This document shows, piece by piece, positions 9,701-18,138 of a DNA stretch of 43,642 bases (the stretch's first letter is position 1; each line of letters starts with the position of its first letter). The stretch covers positions 1 through 43,642 of the forward strand of contig JAZRYE010000030.1 of the NCBI GenBank assembly GCA_045600585.1. Reading direction: 5' to 3'. This DNA is from JAZRYE01 sp045600585. Lineage in GTDB: Bacteria; Bacillota_I; Bacilli_A; RFN20; CAG-826. Position numbers and translations under genes: made by a program. The notes beneath the pieces are model-generated. The model was not told the origin of the DNA and made no database searches. It saw only the letters and a program-made list of their open reading frames with translations.

Positions 9701-9769
9701 GTTTGCTAAAATGCTGACACCTAATAACATCGATGTGGCAAGTAATGAAAAACTGGGAATTTTTTTCAT
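6728..9769 (-). CDS. Surface protein: three shared repeat domains, B-repeats, CGG-type C-terminal anchor
   Basis: The start is the ATG at 9769, preceded by AAAAGGAGAC. An in-frame ATG at 9850 would overlap the upstream gene and precede the signal peptide unnaturally. The 1013-residue product has a signal peptide (KKIPSFSLLATSMLLGVSIL). Three copies of a beta-rich module follow, each closing with a strand such as ITIKSGCKFPSY, IIVEEGCEFPSF or VTIEKGCEFPAY and then a Y-V-x-x-E-x-V-T-like strand. After these come about seven Flg_new/InlB B-type repeats (GYTFDGWYI, GYTGKWML, GYTFAGWFV). The tail KSGCGGSIITASAII plus a hydrophobic helix plus KKKKEDK looks like a membrane or sorting anchor. It is the last gene of the operon. 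It probably acts as an extended adhesin or glycan-binding stalk. No catalytic motif is seen. Confidence 0.8.
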   Translation of the reverse strand: MKKIPSFSLLATSMLLGVSILANTSAVAKAEANNETSVNQCLTWTTDEGGNEFIMLYLTNSDYPTEWSGGPSTYNQWLQDRSLTFNHLENILIDGETIASVMTANGVAPYAWESCINMWQRPGTFAFRAYQHNYETITIKSGCKFPSYSYAMGGEQSYYVVNEDVTFKRNTSDHNVGGSDSWSLYVPPYTYEGTRISTAAVASQFRSSDSTTYWFKLELANSDYSGAVNGASLSKDTYFTNLNTLDKVYLRCFDGTTYKLRDFAGNDFQLKHWGEPALWFAVNPEIFSSTAKTQKYISAIIVEEGCEFPSFAGVNKYVINSETSLAWANGSASYTDEVGTGYSFDGDRTTFGEKSLGHIAYRSCLGTVSAKPVKDIGGDTFSSLWIKVDGADYQGQPANQYLPMLTYFGLNTLEKIKVDGTPLSLKYRYGDPAACINKFERWENIAITPNGTFDYRNIQTVTIEKGCEFPAYDNRNDGFYNNGTIKYYVTEETVTYEFVSELGDFYNPIHVYFDDVETKVYEGVTIPSSCLPVDPTKEGTELVDYLFDGWYIKGTDTKFDVTNDIPEDGMELVSHYRETAKQYTITYLHDNGSVYKTVKVPNGEAFNLIDVPTKKGYTGRWHGTTYDVMPAQDITYIATYSANTYTLSFEGVNTTIEVTYDSPIGESLPTPPSKAGYNIDTWVVDDLVITSETVWKFDSDKIATATGTANKYRLTFDNVIREVTFDSPIGELPMGPAKTGYTFDGWYIRENKLTPEYVWNFINDEVAEPHYVANEYHLTFKDLNVVIVATYDQPIGNLPEVPTRAGYKSSSWMIDGEVITSETVWKFTENKQATYTESIATYTLSFEGIEDTLTVTYGEAIGELPMVPTRTGYTGKWMLGNEELTASTIYNYGEDKMATIQWTAIKYHVYFEGDGVDTPTQVVAFGATAIEPGEPELEGYTFAGWFVKQADGSLGEQFSFSTVITGDITLVAKWNKISKKSGCGGSIITASAIIALTSLAGVILVSKKKKEDK

Positions 9770-9794
9770 ATGTCTGTCTCCTTTTATATAATAA

Positions 9795-11264
9795 CTATTC
9801 TCTATGTGCGATAGCTTCTCCACGATATTCGCGTAAGAAGTTTTCAGCATAACTTTTCATAGATAAATAGCAATTACCTAATTTATCAAAATTGATGAAA
9901 AAGAATGAATTAGCAAAATATTTATCAATAATTTGGATATCAATTGTGATTCTATTATCACTTGTATATCCACCTGAAGTCGCAGACTTATAGAAATAAC
10001 CTTTGGTTTTAAGTTTACCAACCATATCGCTATAGCCTTCTTCAGGGAAAGTAGAAAATATATTATAGCCAATGCCAAATTCTATTTCCTTATAACCAGA
10101 TGCATTTTCATACTTAAATACGCCCTTATTATCGTTAATATCAACTTGGAACCATTTAATATTCATTTCATTTGGCTCACAAATATATTTATGTCCTTCA
10201 ACATAGCTAGATAAAGGCGATTTATTTTTTCTATTTGTATGATAGAGCTCAAGATTTGAACTCAAGATTTTAAGTTCATCATAAGCTTTTTTATCTTCTT
10301 TTAATGAGGCTTTAGAAGCATTATCAATAATTTCATAAACTCCATTAGCAATGTATTGTCTTGCATTATCAAATCCTTGATCACTACTAAATACTGTGAC
10401 TAAGATATCAGGATCTCTAAACATAAATGTTAATTGGTTACCCATTCCAACAAAAGCAAAGCCATTTCTCTCGCATTGCCAAATTTGATAACCATAACCT
10501 TGTTCTTGAAGTGAATTATATCCAGCAAGAGAACTATCTGTTAAATTTGATGTTGCTTCTTTAACATATTCTCTATTTATTAATTGCTCACCTTTGTAAT
10601 TACCGTAATTCATTAATAATCTACCAAAGGATGCATTATCTCTTAATGTGCAAAGAAGCGCACTATCACCCCAAGAAGTTCCTTCTGGAGTTTGTAAGCA
10701 ATATGCATCTTTAAAAGTGCCCATTTTATTAAATAGACGTTGTCTTAAAAATTCTATTAATTTTAATCCGGTGATCTTTTCAACTAATGCGCATAAAACC
10801 TGTGTACCAGTACTATCATATTCAAAAGATAAGCCAGGATAACGGAATGGTTCTGTTTCAAAATATTCTTCTACACGATCAAATGTATCAGTAAAGAACC
10901 AATATGGAGGTCTAACACTTGTACGCATCATCAAATTATCTCTAATTGTTTGAGACTTTAATCTAGTATCTAAATCTTTATGAATTTTTTCAGGAAAATA
11001 TTTATAAATAGGATCATCTAAAGATATTTTGCCATCTTCTATTAATAATCCAATTGCTACTCCAACATATGACTTTGTTTGGGAATACATCCTATGTAAA
11101 TAGTCTTGGGTAAAAGGTTTGTAATATGTTTCAAAAAACACATTATCACCCTTCATCATAAGTATCCCGTGCATATGACATTTCCTGTCATTAAGCATAT
11201 TAACAAACTTTGTAATAAGTTTTGAACTTACACCGGCTTGTTCTGGAGTAATCTTTTCAAACAT
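9795..11264 (-). CDS. Serine hydrolase of the class C beta-lactamase / PBP4 family (probably cytoplasmic)
   Basis: This 489-residue protein carries the family's Ser-x-x-Lys motif (S61-Q-T-K64) and a Tyr-x-Ser/Asn-like motif (Y149-D-S). A GYGYQIWQ segment comes later in the fold, followed by a ~150-residue beta-rich C-terminal extension. This family (PF00144-type) includes esterases, D-amino-acid peptidases and beta-lactamase-like enzymes, all acting through an acyl-serine. No signal peptide is visible, unlike both its neighbours, so an intracellular role such as de-esterifying imported saccharides is plausible. It begins 2 bp after the upstream stop, with its ribosome site (AGAGAAGA) inside that gene, implying translational coupling. 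Substrate is unknown. Confidence 0.8.
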   Translation of the reverse strand: MFEKITPEQAGVSSKLITKFVNMLNDRKCHMHGILMMKGDNVFFETYYKPFTQDYLHRMYSQTKSYVGVAIGLLIEDGKISLDDPIYKYFPEKIHKDLDTRLKSQTIRDNLMMRTSVRPPYWFFTDTFDRVEEYFETEPFRYPGLSFEYDSTGTQVLCALVEKITGLKLIEFLRQRLFNKMGTFKDAYCLQTPEGTSWGDSALLCTLRDNASFGRLLMNYGNYKGEQLINREYVKEATSNLTDSSLAGYNSLQEQGYGYQIWQCERNGFAFVGMGNQLTFMFRDPDILVTVFSSDQGFDNARQYIANGVYEIIDNASKASLKEDKKAYDELKILSSNLELYHTNRKNKSPLSSYVEGHKYICEPNEMNIKWFQVDINDNKGVFKYENASGYKEIEFGIGYNIFSTFPEEGYSDMVGKLKTKGYFYKSATSGGYTSDNRITIDIQIIDKYFANSFFFINFDKLGNCYLSMKSYAENFLREYRGEAIAHRE

Positions 11265-11266
11265 AA

Positions 11267-12985
11267 TTAATCTTCTCTCTTCTTTTTAAGTGATAAGCTT
11301 AAGGCTAATGTTGAAGTAATAAGTAAGATTGAACTACTAGTAATAATAGAGCCTCCGCAGCCATTCTTATTATCTGGTTCATCAGTATCTCCACCGAGAA
11401 TATCTGGTTCACCATAGTCTTTATTATCTTTTGTGTATTTAGCTTCTAAAGTAATATCACTTGTGACTTCAAATGTATAAGTGGAAGTAGAAGCAACTGG
11501 CTCATCATTAACATACCATCCATAGAACTTATATCCTTCTTTAGGAGTAGAAGCAATTACAGTTACTTCTGAGTTAGGCATAAATTCATTCATACCATTA
11601 TATGTATATCCACTAACGACATTAACGAAGAAGATATTTTTTGTATAACCACATGTCGAACAAACTTTACTGCCTTCTAAAAATGTATGAGCGACTTTTT
11701 CATTAGTTTCTCCACATCCATGTTTGCATTCTTGCCAGTGGCCTTCATCATCATATAAATATGGAGCACCATCATAATCATGTCCTAAAGCAGGAATAAC
11801 ATTACCAGCAGTTTTAACATAGCCACATACTTCACAGAATTCAGCATCATCAAAACCATCTTCTTCACATGTAGCTTCTTTATAATCATGAATAAAGGTA
11901 TGCGCATCTCTTAATATTTCTTGTTCACAGATTGCACATTTATACCAGTGTTCATCTTCAGTAGAAATAGCTTTAGCATCACTTGCTTTAGAACAAACAT
12001 GGAAATGGTTTTCAAAATAAGTAAATGTCACATCTTCTTCAGTAACATATATAGTATTTCCGTTATCTTTTAAGATTTCATAAGATGGGAAAGATGTGCC
12101 TGCTTTAATAGTAATTTTATCGAAATCGTGTAAAGTGTTGTAATTATCAGTAAATTCAATACCGATTGATCCATAATGAGCATAGTAATTAAGATAAATA
12201 AATTTTTCTTCTAAGTTCATACGAACACCATTTAATTCCATGGTATAGCCAAAGTTTGAACAATCTTTAAATGAATTGACAGCAGATGTTTTAATGTTAA
12301 AGTCATTACCATTATTTTCAGTAACATCATCATAGTCATTATTTGATAATGTAGTAATCAAAAATCTTTGAGCGGTGTTATAGCCTGGAATGATATCCAT
12401 AGAAGAAATTGATGTTGTTTCTGGAGTTGTTGTTATCGCTTTTCTAAACGAACCATCAACAACCGTATATGTGACATCTTTAGTTGTTGTAAATAAGTTA
12501 GTATTAGCACCTGTTAATAAAGCATAACTAGGGAAAGTTGTACCACTAGGAATAAACAAAGTATCACCTTCATTTAGGTTAGTCATCTCACTAGTTACTT
12601 CAAGGCCAATGCAATTAGTGTTTCCATAATATTTTAAATAAACAGAACGATTGATGAGAGTAAGTGGTTCATTGTTAAATAAACAATTAGTGTGAAAGTT
12701 AGCGACATCTTGATAATCAATTACACATTGTCCAGCATCATAATGAACCGGGAAGTCATTCCCACCATTATAAGAAAATGTGTAATCACTATTTTTAATA
12801 TTAAATAATAAGTATCTAGTTGCAGGATTATATCCCTTAATAACCATAACCCCTCCAAGTTCAGTATCAACTTGAGTTGTTGTAGTTGCTTTTACTTCAC
12901 TTGTAACTTGATTAACAAAAGCAAAGCCACCAAGAGTGATAGAAGCGAAAGCTAATAAAGTAAATACGTTAAGTTTTTTCATCAT
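11267..12985 (-). CDS. Surface protein: two shared repeat domains, CxxC repeats, CGG-type anchor
   Basis: The product is about 572 residues. Two adjacent ATG codons (12985 and 12982) follow AAGGAGG by 5 and 8 nt, and either may start. After a signal peptide (LNVFTLLAFASITLGGFAF) come two copies of the shared module (ending LFIPSGTTFPSY and ITIKAGTSFPSY, the second followed by YVTEEDVTF). Three to four Cys-pair repeats follow (YKCAICEQ, FCEVCGYV, CKHGCGE, CSTCGYT), then one B-repeat (GYKFYGWYVN). The tail NGCGGSIITSSSILL with hydrophobic helix and KKKRED matches the anchor of the 6728-9769 protein. The CxxC pairs could bind metal or form disulfides. It lies within the transport operon, so a glycan-binding role at the surface is inferred, not shown. 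Confidence 0.75.
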   Translation of the reverse strand: MMKKLNVFTLLAFASITLGGFAFVNQVTSEVKATTTTQVDTELGGVMVIKGYNPATRYLLFNIKNSDYTFSYNGGNDFPVHYDAGQCVIDYQDVANFHTNCLFNNEPLTLINRSVYLKYYGNTNCIGLEVTSEMTNLNEGDTLFIPSGTTFPSYALLTGANTNLFTTTKDVTYTVVDGSFRKAITTTPETTSISSMDIIPGYNTAQRFLITTLSNNDYDDVTENNGNDFNIKTSAVNSFKDCSNFGYTMELNGVRMNLEEKFIYLNYYAHYGSIGIEFTDNYNTLHDFDKITIKAGTSFPSYEILKDNGNTIYVTEEDVTFTYFENHFHVCSKASDAKAISTEDEHWYKCAICEQEILRDAHTFIHDYKEATCEEDGFDDAEFCEVCGYVKTAGNVIPALGHDYDGAPYLYDDEGHWQECKHGCGETNEKVAHTFLEGSKVCSTCGYTKNIFFVNVVSGYTYNGMNEFMPNSEVTVIASTPKEGYKFYGWYVNDEPVASTSTYTFEVTSDITLEAKYTKDNKDYGEPDILGGDTDEPDNKNGCGGSIITSSSILLITSTLALSLSLKKKRED

Positions 12986-12995
12986 CTTTTCCTCC

Positions 12996-14654
12996 TTAGT
13001 GTTTAGGCCATGTCCCGGTGGACATTGTCAAACATTCATTTGTTAATCCTTGTGATTTTGCATTATCAAAGGCTTCTTCCATTTCAGAAACATCGCCAAT
13101 AAATAAAGCATAAGTAAATTGAAGAGGAACAAATTCAATCATTCTTCTTCTTAATTGAGGATTGATATAGTTATAGTTACTAGCAGCATAACTAGGTGTT
13201 AAGCCATCACCAAAATCATAGAAACGATCAGTATATGATGAGTTTTGTTTGTTTGAATAACTATTGCTGACCCAACCACGTGATGCAATATAATAATCAG
13301 CATTTGGCATAAAAATACCAGCACCAAATCTTTGGTCGTTAACATTAGCAACCCAGTCACAGCTATTTTTCATATAGCCACTTCTAATTGCGTAGAAATA
13401 GTTACCAGCACCAGGAAGAGTTGCACTTGGATCTTCAATTGCTGTATGACCACTACCTTGTGGACCAACGAATGGATCATTAATTGTTCTAGTTTTTGTT
13501 TTGCAGTAGAAATAGTTAAGTGGATATACAAAGTATGTAGCAGGAGTTTCTTGTCCATCCATTGGATTATCAACACTATTTAAATTAGCAAATTGATAGA
13601 AATCGACATACGAATTATCAACGATAAGAAGTCCATCATCACCAAAACGATAAGTAGCTTCAATATAGCCTTCTGCTTGGTCATTAACAAACATCCAGTC
13701 TTGACCTTTAGTTTTGACATAAATTCTATCTTTTGTATATTCGTAATCAATTACTTGTGGTTCAGTAATAATACCTTTTTCAATATCACCAACACCACCA
13801 CATTGAATTGGGTTGTATTTGATATTTCCAGAGATAGATTCATACTTATATTCAGTTTTTGGATCATATCCATTACGTTCTTTATTAACATTTAAATAAT
13901 ATGATGGCTGAACTTCTCTACCTAAGTCATATGTATTAACCATATTGACGTTCGCAGAAATTAATCGTGATTCTTTAATTGTTGATGGATCGATATCTTT
14001 ATCAATACGGACATTACCGCCTGCATCAATGTATTCGACAACATTAATATCAATTCTTTCAAGCCATTCAATAGAACCACCATAATTAACGGAAGTACCT
14101 AACTTAATCGTACCATCATCAATGAACATCTTTTCATTTGAATATGTTCTATCGCTAATGGCAATGCTCTTTAAAGAGAATGTGCCACATTTAGTAGAAT
14201 CAACGCCTTGGAAAGCAATTGATGTAATACGTTTGTTTTTAAAGCGACCAAAACCACCAGCGCGGAAGGCATCCAAGAATGTTCTAAATTCGGTATCGCC
14301 AGCTTTAACGAAGAATTTTTCAGTATTTGATTCTTCTTTGTTATCTTCATTGACATAAGATAACCAACCAACCATATCAGTATTAGTTTCAAGTTCTAAT
14401 TTAATATAGTTAAAATTCTTAATTGATTTATCGATATAATATGTAATCTTTTTTGATTTAGTTGGATTAGTATCATCGTATTTTTCAAAAGTGAAAGATC
14501 CAGTATTACGATAGATGGTTTGGAAACGATAATTACCCGTTGTGTAATGAGGAATATCTTCATCAACTGGCTTATTATTTGAACAGCCAGCAATAGTTGC
14601 ACTGGCAACTGCTAATAGAGGTAAACCTAATAAAAGTAATTTTGCTTTTTTCAT
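12996..14654 (-). CDS. Lipoprotein with mutarotase-like beta-sandwich signature
   Basis: The start is the ATG at 14654 behind AAGGAGGA; a longer in-frame start at 14702 would run into the upstream gene. The 552-residue product has a lipobox (ATIAGC, lipid-modified C24). Residues ~36-170 look like a carbohydrate-binding-type jelly roll (GTFSLKSIAISD). From ~180 the pattern GTIKLG..YGGSIEWLE...VNTYDLGREVQPSYY (240-253) resembles a class of secreted beta-sandwich proteins carrying GGxIxxL...N..D.GRxIQxSYY. I know this only as a sequence signature, not as a defined activity. It sits outside the membrane, 10 bp before a surface protein gene and 13 bp after another lipoprotein. A glycan-binding or glycan-cleaving role is inferred from context. 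Confidence 0.7.
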   Translation of the reverse strand: MKKAKLLLLGLPLLAVASATIAGCSNNKPVDEDIPHYTTGNYRFQTIYRNTGSFTFEKYDDTNPTKSKKITYYIDKSIKNFNYIKLELETNTDMVGWLSYVNEDNKEESNTEKFFVKAGDTEFRTFLDAFRAGGFGRFKNKRITSIAFQGVDSTKCGTFSLKSIAISDRTYSNEKMFIDDGTIKLGTSVNYGGSIEWLERIDINVVEYIDAGGNVRIDKDIDPSTIKESRLISANVNMVNTYDLGREVQPSYYLNVNKERNGYDPKTEYKYESISGNIKYNPIQCGGVGDIEKGIITEPQVIDYEYTKDRIYVKTKGQDWMFVNDQAEGYIEATYRFGDDGLLIVDNSYVDFYQFANLNSVDNPMDGQETPATYFVYPLNYFYCKTKTRTINDPFVGPQGSGHTAIEDPSATLPGAGNYFYAIRSGYMKNSCDWVANVNDQRFGAGIFMPNADYYIASRGWVSNSYSNKQNSSYTDRFYDFGDGLTPSYAASNYNYINPQLRRRMIEFVPLQFTYALFIGDVSEMEEAFDNAKSQGLTNECLTMSTGTWPKH

Positions 14655-14667
14655 TATTATTTCCTCC

Positions 14668-17220
14668 TTAAATAACTGCAACCATACGGAAGCTAACCGC
14701 ACTAGTGAGATTTCTAAATGTTAATTTTCCTAAATATGCATTTGTGTATTCTCTAGGAATATTAATATAGACGACATCCCATTCAAATGCTGCCATTTCG
14801 CCTCTAAGTGATAGAGTGAATAAATCTCTTGCATAAGTAGTTTCGCTATCAGGGTTTGAATCAATAGATTTTGTATATGATGGAATCATTTGTAATGGAG
14901 TTGCAGCTTCATCGTTATGATAAACAATTGCAATTCTTGTCTTACCTAATAATAAGAGGTTTTGACAGTTATAAGCATTATGTCCATACCAGCTATTACC
15001 AATGCCTAAATAGAAGGAAATTGATGTTTGAGCTTGAGAAGGATCTGGAACTAAAGTAGATGCAGATAAAGCTTCGTTATATGAATAAGTCATGCCACTA
15101 GCCCAATCAGAATAGGCATATGGAGTCATATCATGTGATAAATCAAAACAATATAAATCATCAACTTCAAATCTTAAAGCAACAAATCTAATAATACCTG
15201 TTCCTTTAAATCTGAACTTAATATTGCTAATTGAGCCAAAGTCTTCACTATCAATACGAATAGTTGCTGTACTATTAGTGATTTCAGGAGTTTCTATAAA
15301 GTATTCTTTAGAATAACTACCATTTACTTTAAATGAGACATAAACGCCTTCAACAAGGCTATTTTTGCTTCTAGAGTAAGCAAGAGTTAAATTGTAATAA
15401 CCAGTATTAGTAAATTTGATATCTGTTTTTGTTGATGTAGCAACAGAATTATTTTCTTTTACATCAAATTCAGTAGCAGCGTAGCTCTTAGAATGCGAAA
15501 TATCAATTGAGCCTTCGCTTGTTGTTAAGCCAAATATTTCTCTATCATCAAAGCTAATACCTGGGATATCAAATGGCTTAGTGATATCAAAATAAATATT
15601 AGAAACGAGGATAGCGTTATCAACACCTACTGCTTCATATTCAAAAGTAATAGATACTAATGTATGAATCATCAATGCTTCACGCGATAAGTTAATAGAA
15701 TATGTTTTTTCTTTAAGTGCACGTCTATCGAGTTTTAAAGTAGTAAATGTTTTACCGCCGTAATCGTTTTCGATAATCACTCTTAATGAATCACCATAAC
15801 CATAGTTACGTAATGTCACATACATGTTTTGATATGTTTCAAGCGATACTTGTTTATCACCAATGACATCACCTTGGCTATTTGTTGGTAATTTAATAGT
15901 TACGGATTGAGTTTTATTATCTTGTTTTCTCATTTCGATTTCATTTTCGAAATGCATTAATAAGCCATCATTTTTAGAATATGTAGCCGCTGTAGAAGAA
16001 GAAGAGACTAATTCTTTATTTTTAGGGAAGATAAATCCGGTTGAGATTTCTTCTTGGCTAGGTAAAGTTGAATCATCTTTTAAAATGTTTTTAATATTAT
16101 CAGAATCTTCTGTAATAACACCATTTTCGTATCCTTCATTAGTGCCATAGATACGTTTTAATAGCATGGCGTTTGAATGATCATCTTTACTTGTTGATTG
16201 ATAAACAGATTGGATTCTAATCTTACCTAAATATGGAGAAGTTCCCCAAACTGAATAACCGTTATAGTAAGATAAAGAAGCTAAATCAACTGCAATATCA
16301 ATATATTCATCTTCTTCACTCATTTCTTTTTCGTTATCACTAAAATAATAAGAAGCCGTGAAGTTCTCATTATAGTTTTTGCCAGTGACAGAATAGATAA
16401 AGTTTTGATTATCTAATAATGTTGTGAAGTAAAAATATAACTTTTCTGCTTTACCAAAATATTTCATCACAAAGTGTAAAACTTGTGATTTAGAAATATC
16501 GAGATTAAGTGATAATTCGATATATGGGTCAGCAACATCTGGTGAATAACCAAAATCAATAAATATAGCGTCTCTATTTTCTGTTCTTGAGATGTTACCA
16601 ACTTCAGGAACTTCTGGAGTGCTACTTCTATCTGTTGATTGATAGATTTCTAAATTTTCATATAAACCACCAGCAGGGTTACCTTCATATAAATCGATAC
16701 CTTCACTTTTTTTCATGTAGATATCAAGATTAGAAGTGATACCTTGGCTATAGTCAAAAGGAATTGTATAAGCTTTATCAGTATAAGAACCTAAATAGGA
16801 ATAGCCAGCACAATAATCAGCGTGTTCTTTAATTGTTTCACCTTCGAATACATTAACCGTGTTCATTGGGGCTATATCATCACCAACAAAGTAATTGACT
16901 GTATATACTTTCTTCCATTCAGCATATAGTGTCATACTTTTTTCAACGACATCTTTTTTAAAGTTCCATTGAGTTTGTAATGATTTTTCTTTGTACCAAG
17001 CATACACCTTGTAGTTATCAGGATTATCTTCGGTAATTGTGACTGATGGTTTTTTAACCTTACCACCAACTTTAATACTTTGTGGCAAAACATTATTAGT
17101 TTGATAGCTTGTGTTTGCATCAAAAGAAACTGTACGATAGTCACCAGTTTCTCCGCATGCAGAGATTGTTGTCATGACTAGAAATACAGCTAATGTTTTA
17201 AATAGAGATAGTTTTTTCAT
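14668..17220 (-). CDS. Large lipoprotein with B-repeats and multiple beta-sandwich domains
   Basis: This 850-residue lipoprotein has its lipobox at TISAC (C22). Residues ~27-110 and ~110-175 are two InlB/Flg_new B-type repeats (YKVYAWYKEK with LYAEWKK; GYSYLGSYTDK). Several jelly-roll-like segments follow (DPYIELSLNLDISKS; IKFRFKGTGIIRFVALRFEV), ending in a beta-strand without a membrane helix. The ribosome site AGGAGG lies 4 nt before the ATG. It sits between the MalG-type permease (8 bp upstream) and the second lipoprotein, a position suggesting an accessory binding protein that presents glycans to the transporter. No catalytic residues can be named. Confidence 0.7.
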   Translation of the reverse strand: MKKLSLFKTLAVFLVMTTISACGETGDYRTVSFDANTSYQTNNVLPQSIKVGGKVKKPSVTITEDNPDNYKVYAWYKEKSLQTQWNFKKDVVEKSMTLYAEWKKVYTVNYFVGDDIAPMNTVNVFEGETIKEHADYCAGYSYLGSYTDKAYTIPFDYSQGITSNLDIYMKKSEGIDLYEGNPAGGLYENLEIYQSTDRSSTPEVPEVGNISRTENRDAIFIDFGYSPDVADPYIELSLNLDISKSQVLHFVMKYFGKAEKLYFYFTTLLDNQNFIYSVTGKNYNENFTASYYFSDNEKEMSEEDEYIDIAVDLASLSYYNGYSVWGTSPYLGKIRIQSVYQSTSKDDHSNAMLLKRIYGTNEGYENGVITEDSDNIKNILKDDSTLPSQEEISTGFIFPKNKELVSSSSTAATYSKNDGLLMHFENEIEMRKQDNKTQSVTIKLPTNSQGDVIGDKQVSLETYQNMYVTLRNYGYGDSLRVIIENDYGGKTFTTLKLDRRALKEKTYSINLSREALMIHTLVSITFEYEAVGVDNAILVSNIYFDITKPFDIPGISFDDREIFGLTTSEGSIDISHSKSYAATEFDVKENNSVATSTKTDIKFTNTGYYNLTLAYSRSKNSLVEGVYVSFKVNGSYSKEYFIETPEITNSTATIRIDSEDFGSISNIKFRFKGTGIIRFVALRFEVDDLYCFDLSHDMTPYAYSDWASGMTYSYNEALSASTLVPDPSQAQTSISFYLGIGNSWYGHNAYNCQNLLLLGKTRIAIVYHNDEAATPLQMIPSYTKSIDSNPDSETTYARDLFTLSLRGEMAAFEWDVVYINIPREYTNAYLGKLTFRNLTSAVSFRMVAVI

Positions 17221-17228
17221 AAAACCTC

Positions 17229-18137
17229 CTATAATTTAAGACCGGCAGCAAATTCGCCACTCTTGAAATATTTCATTGAAATAATAGTTGTAATAATTAA
17301 TGGGACAGCAGAAATCATATACATAGCATATGTAATACCTTCTTTATCCTGACCGCTAATTGCGTTAGTAACAGAATAAAGTGTATACATCATTGTCATA
17401 TTGCTATCAGAAAGGATTAAGCTAGCCCATAAGAAGTTGTTATATACAGCTGAGAAAGCTCCAACAAAGTAATAAAGAATAATTGGAAGAGCTAATGGAA
17501 TAGTAACTTCAAAGAAGATACGGATATCACTGCATCCTTCAATTCTTGCTGATTCATATAATGATTTTGGTTGTTGGCCAAAGAACGTTCTAAAAAGGAA
17601 CATACCACCAACTTGAGCTCCACCAATCATTGGAATGAGGAAGCCCCAATAAGTGCCACCTAAATGTAAGACATCTCTAACAAAAGGAGTTAATACTGGA
17701 TAACCAATAATAGATGGAACCATAAGAATAGAAATAAAGAACATAAATACAACGTTCTTAAAATAGAAATCTTTAAAGCAAAGAACATAAGCTAATGCAG
17801 CAGAAATCATTGTTTCCCCAATCGCGCCAATAATTGCAATACCGACTGTCTTAAAGAATTTGTCTCCGATATATCCCCAAGCTTCTTTATAGTTAGTTGC
17901 AATGGCTTTTAAGAATGCTCCACTAGGCATAGCAAAAGCATTCATTTGAACTTCTTTTGCCGTTTTCATAGAGTTCACAACCGTTAAGAAAAGTGGAATC
18001 ATTGAGAAAGAAATCAAAAGCACAACAATAGCGATAACTAAAGTTTGCCAATACCACTTTTGATGGGTTTGGATCATTGGTTTATTTGGTTTTAAAGTCA
18101 TTCCGTTAGAGGACACGATTGGTTGTCTTTTTTTCAT
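17229..18137 (-). CDS. MalG-type ABC sugar transporter permease
   Basis: This 302-residue inner-membrane permease has six predicted helices, starting with a Lys-rich cytoplasmic N-terminus and helix VIAIVVLLISFSMIPLF. The coupling EAA loop is visible (YESARIEGCSDIRIFFEVTIPLALP), which docks with the MalK-type ATPase. The start at 18137 follows GGGGGA by about 8 nt and is separated from the upstream permease stop by one base. A longer in-frame start at 18230 would overlap that gene by 90 bp. It forms the membrane channel with the MalF-type partner encoded immediately upstream. The transported sugar is unknown, but context points to oligosaccharides. Confidence 0.9.
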   Translation of the reverse strand: MKKRQPIVSSNGMTLKPNKPMIQTHQKWYWQTLVIAIVVLLISFSMIPLFLTVVNSMKTAKEVQMNAFAMPSGAFLKAIATNYKEAWGYIGDKFFKTVGIAIIGAIGETMISAALAYVLCFKDFYFKNVVFMFFISILMVPSIIGYPVLTPFVRDVLHLGGTYWGFLIPMIGGAQVGGMFLFRTFFGQQPKSLYESARIEGCSDIRIFFEVTIPLALPIILYYFVGAFSAVYNNFLWASLILSDSNMTMMYTLYSVTNAISGQDKEGITYAMYMISAVPLIITTIISMKYFKSGEFAAGLKL

Positions 18138-18138
18138 A

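Noticed and set aside
9770..9850. Longer N-terminus for the 6728-9769 surface protein
   Set aside because: It would overlap the serine hydrolase gene and put 27 residues ahead of a normal signal peptide; the ATG at 9769 has a strong ribosome site.
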